Source of the DNA: Brevibacillus reuszeri
GTDB lineage: Bacteria; Bacillota; Bacilli; Brevibacillales; Brevibacillaceae
Assembly: GCF_002897295.1 (NCBI RefSeq)
Contig: NZ_BEXF01000002.1
Span: 1 to 64,000 of the forward strand
Reading direction: 5' to 3'
Length of the DNA: 64,000 nt
The translations under genes were made by a program, and so were the position numbers. The notes beneath the pieces were generated by a model, which searched no databases, was not told where the DNA came from, and worked only from the letters and a program-made list of their open reading frames with translations. Shown here piece by piece: positions 15,152-24,652 of this stretch (within the stretch, counting starts at the first letter, position 1; every line of letters starts with the position of its first letter).

Positions 15152-17944
15152 TCACGTCGCTTCTTCAGGTACTACTTCTTCCAGGCCATGCTCGTCCAGC
15201 ATATATTGTCTGCCTGTGTCTTGATAGGCTCTGGAATCTTCTGACGAAAAACGGTTGATGAGATAACGCGGCGCTGGCTTGTCCGCTTGTGGTACAGGTA
15301 ATTCAAACTCCACCTCTTCCTCATCCAGAACGCGGATCACCACAATATGATTGTGATATTCGATTGACAGGTCCTCCCATATTTCTTTTTCCTTTGGATC
15401 AAGCGTCATCGTCCGCCCCGATTTCGAGAATGTTATTTGTGGGAATTCCCGATTCTCCCGAGAAATCACGTAATATAGATATTTTGCTCTCTTGGCAGCA
15501 GTATTTCTGAGACCTGGCTGCACCTTTTCCTCCCCTTTCAAAAGCTGTGTGACTTGCTCAATCACTTCAGGGATAGTCGGCAGCTTGGCATGCTCTCCTG
15601 CCACGTAATATCGTTTTTTGATATCCTTTTGCGCATAGTTGGCACTAATGTAAGGTACGGTCCCGTCTCCCAGTCCTGTATCGTAATAAGGAGCCCACTC
15701 GTTGTGATAGGCGTCGAACCAATAGCCTAAAAAAGTCGGTTGACCTGTTCCGATAATGGAGTACTGCGGAACATTGATTGTTTTGTTCTCCCATTTTTCA
15801 TGCAGCGCACCTCCCTGCTTAACAAGAGGGGCATAGCTTAGCTGAACCTTTTTGTCCTGCAAAAATTCATCATACGTATAAAGGTCATTTCGATTCTTTT
15901 TCAAGAAGCTCACCGTCTCAAAATACCTTTTGGAGGGCAGTAGCTCATATACGGCTGGCGCATACTCGGAAATGATTTTTCCTGTTTCCTCATCCATCCA
16001 CGGAATCGAAAAATTATACCCGAAGCGAATAGCTTGGTAAGCCCTCGGTGAGCCTAAAAATGGAGTTCCCATGTAGACGATTCGGTTTACCTTGGACTGA
16101 TACGAGATATTGGACAACAAAGTCTCCCGAACCAATAATCCGCCCATGCTGTGTACGACCAAATGCACCTGGCGTGCTCCAGACCTTTGCAGAGCCAGAT
16201 CGATTTTTTCCTTTAAATAAGTAGAATTTTTTGTGCTGCTATACCGCCAATCATATGGCATGGCAAATAGTGAACGATGCTTTTTATATCCTGTTTTTTC
16301 TAGCTTCTTTACCATGCTGTAGTATTGCTCGGTCATATTTCGTACAGGATCAAGCGGGGAATATGACAAATATTCGATAGCACTAAACCCTTCATCGGCA
16401 CGCTCTGGATAAATGGTTACTCCCGGCTCTCTCGGTTTCACATCTACACTGTTTGGCCTGATTGGCTCAAGCGATAGTAAGCGGCGATGCTTTGGATCTT
16501 TGATTCCTACCAAGCTGTCTCCCAGTCCCAGCCAAATTTCTGTTGTTTTTCCCCCTTCTTCTGCTTCCAGACGTGAGCCTCCAATTCCCGGAATCAAGAT
16601 GACTGGTATCGTCTTGGCTATTGCGGTGAGCTTGTACGAATTGGGTGTAAAACCGGAGCGTTTGCTCGCCATCACTTTTATAAAGTACGTACCCGGATTC
16701 GTATTGAAAATGATCTGCTCATTTGCGTTCTTTGGCTTTTCTGACTTGGCTACTTCTTTTCCAGACTCATCCAGCAGGTACAGATCAATATCCATCCCCT
16801 CTGGCATATCCTTGAGGTCGATAAAAACGGTCGATGCCAAGCTAAATGAAAAGCGATAAAAATCAACATCCGTCCGGTTATGAAGATTGCCTATCAGTGA
16901 AGCACTGTAATCTGCCGGCAATTCATAGGCTGTTTTGATGGTGTTGTTTGGTTCGTATTCGTCTACCTTTCCATCTTGCTGATCAGCTAGTACATCCGCA
17001 CGTATGACATAGTAAAAGTCTTTGTGAAACGAATCACCGTTTCCACTTACCTTCACGTAGTACCATTTGTTTTTTTCTATCGCAATCGCTTCTACACTTT
17101 CATCACTGTTTCCGTTCTTTTCCGATCGGCCAAGTTCTTCCTGAACTTCGTTATATACATACAAATTGTAATCCTGGCCAAGCGGAATTTCCCGGAGTGA
17201 TACATTCATCTGGCCGTCTTTTGTTGCTTTGATCTTCCACATGTCTACATCGGCGGGCTTTGCGATCTTGCCACGGCCGTCCTTTCCATCAAACAGCCAG
17301 TCTGCTTTTCCAAACGTATCGTTTGGCTCCAATTCAAAGATCACAGCCCTGCTCCGCAAAGCAGCTTCATTGGACTTATCCTCAACCGTAAAGTCATCGT
17401 AGAAGTCATCCGCCCATTCCTGTATGGAATCTTGTTGTTCGGTTTCCGCTGACTCCTCAACGTTTTCATCAGAATCGGGCTCTGTCTCTGCTTCTGCGTC
17501 CTCGTTTGCAAACAGTTCTATTTTTTTCGCTTTTTTCGCCGCTTTTTTATCCCACGATTCTTCCCTGATTTCCAAGCCCTCGTCGCTTAGATTCACGGTA
17601 TCAGGTACGTGTAGCTGCCAATCATTAATTGGCTTCTTTTTGGAAGGAAGACGTAATTGAACGGTCATGGAACCTGAAGCAGATGGACTGACTGCGACAG
17701 ACAGCTGTGACTCCTCTCGAAACGTCTGAGATTTTTCCTCACCGTTCTGAATCACCGTAAGCATGATTTTCGGCTCTGTGCTAGTAAGCGCAGCCTGTAT
17801 TCGCAGCTCGCCATCCTCCAGCCATGCCCAAGCTTCTTCAATAATTGGATGATTATTTTTGGCCCAAGCAAATGGAGTCGTACTTCCCCAGCATAAAACG
17901 AGCATGAGTACAAGCAGCACCGCCCGCTTGATTGTGTATCCCAC
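15152..17944 (-). CDS. Secreted alpha/beta hydrolase (LCAT/lipase-like) with two PPC domains
   Basis: A 930-residue exported protein. A signal peptide (KRAVLLVLMLVLCWG, ending FAWA) is followed by a short beta domain, an acidic linker, and two pre-peptidase C-terminal (PPC) repeats beginning ELEPNDTFGKADWL and EYEPNNTIKTAYEL. The catalytic half has PVILIPGIGGSRLEAE (oxyanion region), the nucleophile elbow VHSMGGLL and a GDGTVPYIS stretch that would hold the aspartate, as in lecithin:cholesterol acyltransferase-type lipases. The start chosen is GTG 17944, seven bases behind the AAGAGGGGG ribosome site; the frame extends to 18061 across the end of the previous gene. The substrate is unknown; a lipid or acylated surface polymer is plausible. 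Confidence 0.85.
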   Translation of the reverse strand: MGYTIKRAVLLVLMLVLCWGSTTPFAWAKNNHPIIEEAWAWLEDGELRIQAALTSTEPKIMLTVIQNGEEKSQTFREESQLSVAVSPSASGSMTVQLRLPSKKKPINDWQLHVPDTVNLSDEGLEIREESWDKKAAKKAKKIELFANEDAEAETEPDSDENVEESAETEQQDSIQEWADDFYDDFTVEDKSNEAALRSRAVIFELEPNDTFGKADWLFDGKDGRGKIAKPADVDMWKIKATKDGQMNVSLREIPLGQDYNLYVYNEVQEELGRSEKNGNSDESVEAIAIEKNKWYYVKVSGNGDSFHKDFYYVIRADVLADQQDGKVDEYEPNNTIKTAYELPADYSASLIGNLHNRTDVDFYRFSFSLASTVFIDLKDMPEGMDIDLYLLDESGKEVAKSEKPKNANEQIIFNTNPGTYFIKVMASKRSGFTPNSYKLTAIAKTIPVILIPGIGGSRLEAEEGGKTTEIWLGLGDSLVGIKDPKHRRLLSLEPIRPNSVDVKPREPGVTIYPERADEGFSAIEYLSYSPLDPVRNMTEQYYSMVKKLEKTGYKKHRSLFAMPYDWRYSSTKNSTYLKEKIDLALQRSGARQVHLVVHSMGGLLVRETLLSNISYQSKVNRIVYMGTPFLGSPRAYQAIRFGYNFSIPWMDEETGKIISEYAPAVYELLPSKRYFETVSFLKKNRNDLYTYDEFLQDKKVQLSYAPLVKQGGALHEKWENKTINVPQYSIIGTGQPTFLGYWFDAYHNEWAPYYDTGLGDGTVPYISANYAQKDIKKRYYVAGEHAKLPTIPEVIEQVTQLLKGEEKVQPGLRNTAAKRAKYLYYVISRENREFPQITFSKSGRTMTLDPKEKEIWEDLSIEYHNHIVVIRVLDEEEVEFELPVPQADKPAPRYLINRFSSEDSRAYQDTGRQYMLDEHGLEEVVPEEAT

Positions 17945-17945
17945 A

Positions 17946-18000
17946 AAAAAACCCCCTCTTCCTTTTACTCCCTTCACAGTAGGAAAAGACAGATAGGGGG
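17946..18000 (-). terminator. Hairpin with T run overlapping the ribosome site of the hydrolase gene
   Basis: On the minus strand CCCCCT (18000-17995) pairs with AGGGGG, with a further imperfect purine/pyrimidine pairing inside, followed by seven T residues and then the GTG start. It has the form of an intrinsic terminator after the 1332-residue gene, and its descending arm is also the ribosome site of the hydrolase. It may therefore tune the ratio of the two products. Confidence 0.6.
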
Positions 18001-18011
18001 TGCAAACATAT

Positions 18012-21000
18012 TTACTGGGTCGTATGATTCCGTATTCCTTGGCGCTCCCAAGCGTTTGCAATGATGCGGAAAGGTATGCGGTAATCGCTTAGCTCGTGAC
18101 CTTTTCCAGCACTTTTATTGGTATAGGGAAAGCCTTTATTCACGTCAAAACGAAAATGCACCTGGTAGTAGACTGCATAGCTTGCATCCTTTTTAAAACC
18201 GTGCTGCTTGTCACCCATCAGTGGAATATCTACTCCCTGTTCTCTTGTCCCCAGCTTTGATGCTGTGTAGGTTGGCCCCTTCCACAGCTGCGGTGACATC
18301 GCACGCAGAGACAGCAAGGATTGCAGCGAGGTTTGTCTCAAGCCCGACTCCGATATCCATGCCTGTGCAGATGTAATAACCGGATATTGGTTACTCACTG
18401 GATGACGATGACGTGACTGCAGTTCGATTTGCGCTAAAATTCTTTCCCCGGCGTAGAAATCATTGGGCTGACTATTTGGATAGCGATCCCTGGAGTGGTA
18501 CTCCTTCCATTCTTCTGTATGAAGAATCGTGCCTGTCGCATTTGGCTCAAATACTTCGAATGGCCGCTCTCCCCCTTTTACCGTGATCGTGTAGCGACCT
18601 GCCATCGTCTTAGAGACTTGATTTGGCTCGCACGTCTTATTCTCTTCTTCATCTGTTGTACACATCTCATACGACAGATCGAAGCGAATGCTGTAGTTCA
18701 TTGTGATAACAAATCCGTTGATCTCTGCTTTATATTTTTCAGATTGCAAGACTTGCCGCCAGGTCGTTTGCGTCGGCACAATCGTTCCTGTGTACAAGTA
18801 GTCACCGCCTGTAGATGTACTGCTGACCTGCCATTGCTGTGGGGTACCTGGTCCACTCACACGCAAATCAAGGGACGTCGGAGCATACACAGCCATGCTT
18901 TTTGCATCTGCAATCCAGCCAGGCGTTGCTGTGACTGAAACATTTTCGATATTCTCTCCGCTTGCGGACTGTTCCAATAGCGCCTTGTAGTCTGTGATGC
19001 TCTTGTTGATTTCCTGTTGCGCTCTTTGAAAGCCCTCGTTAATTTTCGTCTGGTCAATCGCCACACGAATTTTGGCTGGTTCTCTTTCCCATACTCCATC
19101 TACATTGACCTGCAGCTTTTGGAGCTGCCTGTTATCGGAATCGTAAATTTCTAATCCGATTTCTCCGCCATCCATATCACCGCCAGGGCCTTCAGGATTG
19201 GGAGTTATGGGTGGCTTTGGATCTGGCGGCTTGGGATCTCCCCCTCCAATAACCTTAACAGGCCAAAGCGCGCGGTTATCTGGCCAAATGGTTTCGTTGT
19301 CCGGCAAATTCTTGGAAGGATTAATATTCGCAATGAAGTGCTCAGATTTTTGCGGGTAACGGGTCGGAACGGTAATCTTTCGCACTTCTCCAGGCTTAAA
19401 ATCATTTACATCCAGTACGGTTTCTTTGTCAGAGCTTTCCCAACGTACCGCCAGCTTCGTACTATGGCTGAGCTTGCCGTCATTTTTCACATCGAATGTG
19501 ATCGTAGCCTCGGTTCCTGGCTCTTGTGGATCATTTGGAGTAATCGTAAAGCTCTGTTTTAGGATTAGTAGATTTTCTCCTTCAAGCGGGGACTTTCCGA
19601 TTTTGACAAAGAAAAATCCAGAGCACTCCTCTTGATCAGATATCTCTACCATATACAAGCCTTCTAGCAAGCGGTCACTATCCTTATCCTTTGGAAAGGT
19701 AACCCAGTGGCTGTTCTGTCTATTTCTACTCGCAGCGAGATTTTCCCCATTTCGCTTCCACGACCACTTCTGCGTATCGGGATCGAACCAATTTACGATA
19801 AAATGTGAGTCCGCAGACGTGAACACTTTAAACCTGTACCCACCTTGGTAGTCAGCGTCTGAAAGCTCGATTGTTTCCCCTCGTTTGATCTCCTTGGACC
19901 ACTTTTGGTCGGTCGTGGAGATTTCCATGCCAACGAGCAGATTGTAGCACTTGCGGTCTGACTTGACGGTAAAAGCGATTCGCTCGATACAGCCTTTATC
20001 AGACTCAAACTCTAGCAAGACCTCACCAAAGCCCTCTGCTATATCTGCTGGCAGGATTAAATCAAACTGTTCATTCGCTGCCAGTTTGCTAGTTAGCGCT
20101 GTTCTTTTGCTGCCATCGATCAAATACCACGTCCCAGGGGCATTGGCAGAAAAGCGCATGTTCGTATCATAGCTGTCCGCATTTAGCATCGAGAAAAATG
20201 AAAAGTAGACATCCCAGTACAAGGTTGACGGCTTGCCCCCAGGATGTTGAAAAACCTCGTCGCCTGTTGGCGAAAATGGATTCGGAGGGGTGCCGTAAAC
20301 TTTGGCTTTTAGTTGGTTTTGATCAGAGATTTCGCAGACAGCATTTTTGACCTTTATCGTGATCTCCCAATTACATTCTGGTCGATCAGCCCAATCCGTC
20401 GCTGAAAGGTTCAGCTTGAGCTTGTAGGTTTTCCCCCGCTCAAAAATGACATCTTCTGAGCTTCTGCCGTCCCCCCAGGGCAGGGTAAGCTTTTCTGAGT
20501 TATAGGGTCGCCACCTATTTCTGTCATCGTACTCTCCGGGTAGCGTGACCACCTTGCCGTTTGGTTTGGTCACATCCCATCGCAGCAGCGCAGGCCCACT
20601 TTCACCGTATTTGTCTGTATATTTGGCGCGAAAATACAGCTGGTCCGTTGCAAAGATTTCTATCGTTTCTCCATTGCGGACGGATGAATTTGAGAGAGTA
20701 ATGATTGGACATTTATCTTCACCACCCTTGTTACTAACGGTGAAGAATTTTTCCCAGCATTCTGTTCCATCGTCTGATGTATACACCACTTTGTATGTCC
20801 CAGAAGCACCGACACTGCTAGTCCCGATTTTTCTATCGCCTTTGCTGCTGGACATGACCACGCCATCCATTTTGAACGTTCCAGGCTTTTTGGCAAAAAT
20901 CGTGATCGTTGCGTTTTTTTCGACGGAGATGCTGCTTCCGCTTGCGATGGCAGTGTAGTTTTTAACGTCTTTGTCACCGTCTACGTTGATGTCCATTTTT

Positions 21001-22010
21001 GTTTTGGAGCTGTCTATTGTGCATGATGGACCCGGTTCAGGCTCAGGATCGGGATCAGGTGGAGGCACATCGCCAACTTTAAAGGGTACCTTATAAGGTA
21101 CCCCTGTTCCGCCCGGTGAAGGGGCGTTCTGGCTATTTCGATCGTGGAGATCTGTTATTAGGAGACGTGCTTCGTAGTTGCCGGGTTTGGTAGGTACATA
21201 TTGTTGGCCAGACACTTCAATATGAAAAGGATTACCTGTACCACCTTTTGAGTAATCCCCTTTGGCAATTGCTGAATGTGATTTAATTTCTTCGGTAAAT
21301 GCAAATTCTGATTTGCCAGTATCCACATTGTAAATGTAATAGTTAAGAATTTTCAGTCCTCTGTTGTAAATGCTGTAGTCTTCTGCCCAAAAGTTGATAG
21401 ATACAGTATCGCCTACTTGATATTGAGTCTTGCTTCCAATGCCTATTCCCCCTTTGGGTTGGGGAGTTGTTTCGAAGTTGACTATAACTTTAAATTTCTC
21501 ATTAGGTTCACTCGTTGAAATGGGGACCATAGAATGAGGCAGTCCACTACCTCCAGACATTTCAGCTACTTGAGCCAAGAGATAGCCCATATAGACAAAG
21601 CTGTCATTCCTATCCACTACTGAAAACCCATTTAAACCGTTTGTATAAGTGATAAATGCGGGGTTTCCGTTAAACGTCGATGCCCATGAACGAGCTTCAT
21701 TAAGATCTACAACGGCATATCCATTGTTTGCAGATGTTGAATTTATAGAGTAATTTAGTACTTCACCGAATGCTTTTCCATTCACTTGTACATTAGCTAC
21801 AGAAACATTCAACTCTTTTGACTCATCCACTTCTCCTAAGCCAACAAATTTATGTCTTGTACTATTTACGACCCTCTGATCCCTATCTAAATAACCTGGT
21901 TTAACATTATCAGGAATAGTTACAGCTTGAGCTGAGAAATTAGAAAGCAATCCTTCTAAAAAGAGGATTGCTACCAATATCAAGGGTATTATTTTTTTTA
22001 CCAACTTCAC
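18012..22010 (-). CDS. Giant secreted multi-domain protein with cysteine-paired repeats and a CARDB-like domain
   Basis: A 1332-residue exported protein with a clear signal peptide (about residues 1-29, ending SAQA). After a 270-residue N-terminal region come a proline/aspartate linker (PDPDPEPEPGP) and three or four beta-sandwich-like units of about 110 residues, each opening with a cysteine (SCTIDSS, KCPIITLS, VCEISDQ, KCYNLLV) and closing with another (ECWEKFF, ECNWEIT, GCIERIA, ECSGFFF). A CARDB-like adhesion domain (SFTITPNDPQEPGTEATITFDV) and a second Pro-rich linker follow, then a large C-terminal region. No catalytic motif is seen; a surface scaffold or adhesin is likely. It starts 3 bases after the SLH gene stop. 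Confidence 0.8.
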   Translation of the reverse strand: MKLVKKIIPLILVAILFLEGLLSNFSAQAVTIPDNVKPGYLDRDQRVVNSTRHKFVGLGEVDESKELNVSVANVQVNGKAFGEVLNYSINSTSANNGYAVVDLNEARSWASTFNGNPAFITYTNGLNGFSVVDRNDSFVYMGYLLAQVAEMSGGSGLPHSMVPISTSEPNEKFKVIVNFETTPQPKGGIGIGSKTQYQVGDTVSINFWAEDYSIYNRGLKILNYYIYNVDTGKSEFAFTEEIKSHSAIAKGDYSKGGTGNPFHIEVSGQQYVPTKPGNYEARLLITDLHDRNSQNAPSPGGTGVPYKVPFKVGDVPPPDPDPEPEPGPSCTIDSSKTKMDINVDGDKDVKNYTAIASGSSISVEKNATITIFAKKPGTFKMDGVVMSSSKGDRKIGTSSVGASGTYKVVYTSDDGTECWEKFFTVSNKGGEDKCPIITLSNSSVRNGETIEIFATDQLYFRAKYTDKYGESGPALLRWDVTKPNGKVVTLPGEYDDRNRWRPYNSEKLTLPWGDGRSSEDVIFERGKTYKLKLNLSATDWADRPECNWEITIKVKNAVCEISDQNQLKAKVYGTPPNPFSPTGDEVFQHPGGKPSTLYWDVYFSFFSMLNADSYDTNMRFSANAPGTWYLIDGSKRTALTSKLAANEQFDLILPADIAEGFGEVLLEFESDKGCIERIAFTVKSDRKCYNLLVGMEISTTDQKWSKEIKRGETIELSDADYQGGYRFKVFTSADSHFIVNWFDPDTQKWSWKRNGENLAASRNRQNSHWVTFPKDKDSDRLLEGLYMVEISDQEECSGFFFVKIGKSPLEGENLLILKQSFTITPNDPQEPGTEATITFDVKNDGKLSHSTKLAVRWESSDKETVLDVNDFKPGEVRKITVPTRYPQKSEHFIANINPSKNLPDNETIWPDNRALWPVKVIGGGDPKPPDPKPPITPNPEGPGGDMDGGEIGLEIYDSDNRQLQKLQVNVDGVWEREPAKIRVAIDQTKINEGFQRAQQEINKSITDYKALLEQSASGENIENVSVTATPGWIADAKSMAVYAPTSLDLRVSGPGTPQQWQVSSTSTGGDYLYTGTIVPTQTTWRQVLQSEKYKAEINGFVITMNYSIRFDLSYEMCTTDEEENKTCEPNQVSKTMAGRYTITVKGGERPFEVFEPNATGTILHTEEWKEYHSRDRYPNSQPNDFYAGERILAQIELQSRHRHPVSNQYPVITSAQAWISESGLRQTSLQSLLSLRAMSPQLWKGPTYTASKLGTREQGVDIPLMGDKQHGFKKDASYAVYYQVHFRFDVNKGFPYTNKSAGKGHELSDYRIPFRIIANAWERQGIRNHTTQ

Positions 22011-22013
22011 TCT

Positions 22014-22925
22014 TCACCACCGTATACTTTTATATTTTAGGTCTTCTGGAAGATTGGCATACTGGTTATATACTAGTGGCACCGCTTCGCCTTTTCTAAC
22101 AATCCTAATGATCATCTCACTGTAATTACTAATATTTAATGAGAATTTACCAACCTTCTCATAATCCTGTACCTTTTGGCCATAAAAGTTTATGTTCAAA
22201 GAATACTTTCCGTTATTTGGAATAAACCCAGTTAGTACACCTTTAGATAAAGTAAGGCTTTGATGGAATTGATTAAATATTATTTCAGCATCTTGAATTC
22301 CGATATAATCCTCATGCAGCTTTCTTAAACTTGATGCGGCATCACCACGGGTTACTAGAGTTTTACTATCAAATTTATTGGTAAGCACACCATTTGGAAA
22401 GTGGCCTGTCTTTGGTACAATCCACCCTGAACTCACCGTATATTGGATGTAAGAGTGATTTTTGAACAGCTCAGAGTCTTTCCTAGTCCGTGATTTCCGC
22501 ACACTCTCCCATGCATTAATAACCAAAAACGCAGCTTCCTCCCGCGTCAAAACCTTATTCGGCTCTACCGCAACATCCTTTAATATCCCATCCTTCACCG
22601 CTCGCTCATAGTACGTCTTCGCCCAATGACCAGCAGGAAAATCCTTGATCGCTACGCCTTCTTTTAATCCCTTTACTTGCACTAACCCCACAACCAAATC
22701 AGCCTGCGTAATCGTTTGATCCGGTCGAAAATTCCCATCAGGGAACAACCACATCAATTGGTTTTTCACTGCATATTCAATATCCGCCTTGTGCACATGG
22801 TTTTGATAGTCCTTAACCGCTTGATTCGCCTGTGCTGCAAAAACGAAAGCTGATTCTCCCACACCGCCAATAGCTACTGTAGCCGTCGCCAATAATAGAG
22901 CCAGAAAAAACGATTTCCTTTTCAC
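22014..22925 (-). CDS. SLH-domain surface protein
   Basis: A 303-residue exported protein with signal peptide (KSFFLALLLATATVAIGGVG) and three S-layer homology motifs (ADIEYAVKNQLMWLFPDGNFRPDQTITQADLV, an AIKDFPAGHWAKTYYERAVKDG unit and a third ending VTRGDAASSLRKL). SLH triplets bind pyruvylated secondary cell-wall polymer. The last 90 residues form a small beta domain of unknown role. The start is GTG 22925 behind AGGAAGGTG. It is followed after 3 bases by the 1332-residue gene, so the two are translationally linked; it may be the wall anchor for that protein. Confidence 0.88.
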   Translation of the reverse strand: MKRKSFFLALLLATATVAIGGVGESAFVFAAQANQAVKDYQNHVHKADIEYAVKNQLMWLFPDGNFRPDQTITQADLVVGLVQVKGLKEGVAIKDFPAGHWAKTYYERAVKDGILKDVAVEPNKVLTREEAAFLVINAWESVRKSRTRKDSELFKNHSYIQYTVSSGWIVPKTGHFPNGVLTNKFDSKTLVTRGDAASSLRKLHEDYIGIQDAEIIFNQFHQSLTLSKGVLTGFIPNNGKYSLNINFYGQKVQDYEKVGKFSLNISNYSEMIIRIVRKGEAVPLVYNQYANLPEDLKYKSIRW

Positions 22926-22939
22926 AATGAAACACCTTC

Positions 22940-23032
22940 CTACTCAGGTTCTATCATTTCGAAATGAACGGTGTCATCTGGTTCATCACTCGTCCAACGT
23001 TCCTTTTCAAATATTTTACCTATATTACCCAT
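22940..23032 (-). CDS. Possible small ORF before the SLH gene
   Basis: A 30-codon frame (MGNIGKIFEKERWTSDEPDD at its start, ending MIEPE) begins within the last codons of the thioredoxin-like gene (8-base overlap) and ends just ahead of the SLH ribosome site. It fills almost the whole gap and is acidic and non-random in look. No ribosome site is seen, so expression would need coupling. It could equally be an ancestral C-terminal extension of the thioredoxin-like protein lost through a frameshift. Confidence 0.25.
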   Translation of the reverse strand: MGNIGKIFEKERWTSDEPDDTVHFEMIEPE

Positions 23033-23405
23033 TTTTAGAAAGAGATTCATTTGTGTTTCTTTGTAAAAAATCCCGCAGCGTCTTTTCAGGCACATCGCCT
23101 TCCAGCTTGTCTTTGACTTGCCCTTTTTCCACGATAAAAATAGTGGGCGTAGCCTCCGCTCCCAAATTCATTGCCTCATCCAGCTCCTGCTTTTTGTTAA
23201 TATCTAATCGATCAATCATTTCCTCTGGGTACTCCTGCATGACCTTCTCAAAAGTCGGTCCAAAGCTCGTGCAATATCCACAACTATCGCTATATACATA
23301 AACAATTTTTAATTCAGGTGTACTCGATGCACTCCAAGCCGTTACCGCTGTAAGCAGCAACACGCCGACAAGTGTCAGCCACAGCCATACTTGCTTGATT
23401 CCCAC
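23025..23405 (-). CDS. Membrane-tethered thioredoxin-like protein
   Basis: A 126-residue protein with an N-terminal membrane helix (about residues 5-25, WLWLTLVGVLLLTAV) and an extracytoplasmic thioredoxin fold bearing the active site CGYC in the context YVYSDSCGYCTSFGPTF, with the cis-proline in EATPTIFI. Such proteins reduce, form or isomerise disulfides outside the membrane. The start chosen is GTG 23405, eight bases after AGGAGG; an upstream ATG in frame lacks a ribosome site. It lies upstream of the SLH gene and the cysteine-rich giant protein in the same direction, a likely client relationship. Confidence 0.85.
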   Translation of the reverse strand: MGIKQVWLWLTLVGVLLLTAVTAWSASSTPELKIVYVYSDSCGYCTSFGPTFEKVMQEYPEEMIDRLDINKKQELDEAMNLGAEATPTIFIVEKGQVKDKLEGDVPEKTLRDFLQRNTNESLSKNG

Positions 23406-23513
23406 GACTTCTTCCTCCTGTCGCTTGTAGTTTCTCACCCATATAGTCCGCTTCAGTTTCTTCTATGTAATTGTCAAGGAGCAATGCTCGTATTATGCCT
23501 GCTCTACCTGAGA

Positions 23514-23546
23514 CAAAAAAAGTCAGCCTATTCAAATGGCTGACAT
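23514..23546 (-). terminator. Rho-independent terminator after the lipoprotein gene
   Basis: GTCAGCC pairs with GGCTGAC across an 11-base loop, followed on the minus strand by seven T residues. Confidence 0.88.
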
Positions 23547-23553
23547 GTCTACA

Positions 23554-24030
23554 TTATTGCTTTTTACGATCACTTGATTCTTCATCATTTGTTTTTTCTT
23601 TTTGGATCAAACCTTCTGCTGTAGCTTGAAAAAATTCATCTTCTTCCTCTTCTATCGCAATCGCATTGCTCTGATCAACGTCTTTGATGGCATAAAGCTT
23701 GATACCTTCCTCCAAATAATTGGAGACAATGACTGTTCCCGACGCTGTACCTTCTTCTCCTTCAAACTCATACTTCTTTTCTACTGCCCCTATTTGTTTT
23801 CCAATAAGATGCTTCGCTACTTTATCTTCATCACTATTTTGGATGATATAAACACGGTTCTCGATTTTGACATAACGATAGGGCCAGCTAGCCGTTTCAT
23901 TTGTGTTCTCGTGCCTGCTAGTAGTAGCACTATTGACTGTAGTGCAGCCTGAGAGCAGAAGCAAAGCAGTGAAAAAAGTTCCTGTTCCTGCCAACCACGC
24001 CATTTTTCCTTTGCCCCAAATATGTCGCAT
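23554..24030 (-). CDS. Lipoprotein of unknown function
   Basis: A 158-residue protein with a type II signal peptide (FFTALLLLSGC) giving a lipid-modified cysteine at about residue 29. The mature part has a small beta-rich domain (YRYVKIENRVYIIQNSDEDKV, GTASGTVIVSNYLEEGIKLYAIKDV) and a very acidic tail (IEEEEDEFFQ, NDEESSDRKKQ). No domain is recognised. The start is ATG 24030 behind GGGGGTGA. It has its own terminator and follows the ywfO-ywgA unit. Confidence 0.7.
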   Translation of the reverse strand: MRHIWGKGKMAWLAGTGTFFTALLLLSGCTTVNSATTSRHENTNETASWPYRYVKIENRVYIIQNSDEDKVAKHLIGKQIGAVEKKYEFEGEEGTASGTVIVSNYLEEGIKLYAIKDVDQSNAIAIEEEEDEFFQATAEGLIQKEKTNDEESSDRKKQ

Positions 24031-24053
24031 CCCACATCACCCCCACTTTGTAA

Positions 24054-24093
24054 ACAAAAAAAAGACGTACCCCAACTCTTACAAGTTCGTACG
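24054..24093 (-). terminator. Rho-independent terminator after ywgA
   Basis: CGTAC/GTACG and AACT/AGTT stacked arms form a stem that is followed on the minus strand by eight T residues. Confidence 0.85.
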
Positions 24094-24127
24094 CCGTGCT
24101 GGTTATCCTATGCAGTTCAATGGATGG

Positions 24128-24652
24128 TTACATCAGGTTCGTGCCGTCTTCCTTCATCAATGCACGCAATTCCTCAACAAATGCCTGACCCTTCTGGATT
24201 TCTTCCTCGGTATAACGCTGTTTGCTTTTGAAGGTGAAGATCTTGCCCTTCATCTCTTCATACGGCAAATGGTTAAAATACAGGATGGTTGAGACAAGCT
24301 CCAGAAAACGGGAATTTTCCTCGTTCATTCGCAAAATGGCACGCTCGCCGAGGCCAAAGTCCACTTCATGGAAGCGGAGAAAATCACGTCCGGTTTCGTT
24401 CAGCTTGTAACGATACATATGAATCGCGCCCTTGCTCTCCATCTGCTCATCCAGAAGCCCCATGTTGCACAGCTCGTCCACGCGGAGTGTCAGTTCCTCC
24501 GAGTATGGTCCATACATATGAAACTCGTAGCGCTCATCGAAATCCATCTCCAGATGTTTCCCTATGTACACCATTTTCTGCAGTTTTTTCCGCCCGCTCA
24601 CTTCGCCGACAATCTCAATCAGGCGAATAATTTTGGCGTGACGATTAAGCAT
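24128..24652 (-). CDS. ywgA: YwgA family protein
   Basis: A 174-residue soluble protein resembling B. subtilis YwgA: KIIRLIEIVGEVSGRKKLQKMVYI, then FHMYGPYSEELTLRVDEL, with a helical fold like that of the YwgA/SocA-type antitoxin-like proteins. The function is unknown. It overlaps the last 8 bases of the ywfO gene upstream, so they form an operon and are translationally coupled, as in B. subtilis. Confidence 0.85.
   Translation of the reverse strand: MLNRHAKIIRLIEIVGEVSGRKKLQKMVYIGKHLEMDFDERYEFHMYGPYSEELTLRVDELCNMGLLDEQMESKGAIHMYRYKLNETGRDFLRFHEVDFGLGERAILRMNEENSRFLELVSTILYFNHLPYEEMKGKIFTFKSKQRYTEEEIQKGQAFVEELRALMKEDGTNLM

Noticed and set aside
23314-23535. A 73-residue minus-strand frame overlapping the thioredoxin-like gene start
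   Set aside because: It is an out-of-frame shadow of the signal region and crosses the lipoprotein terminator.
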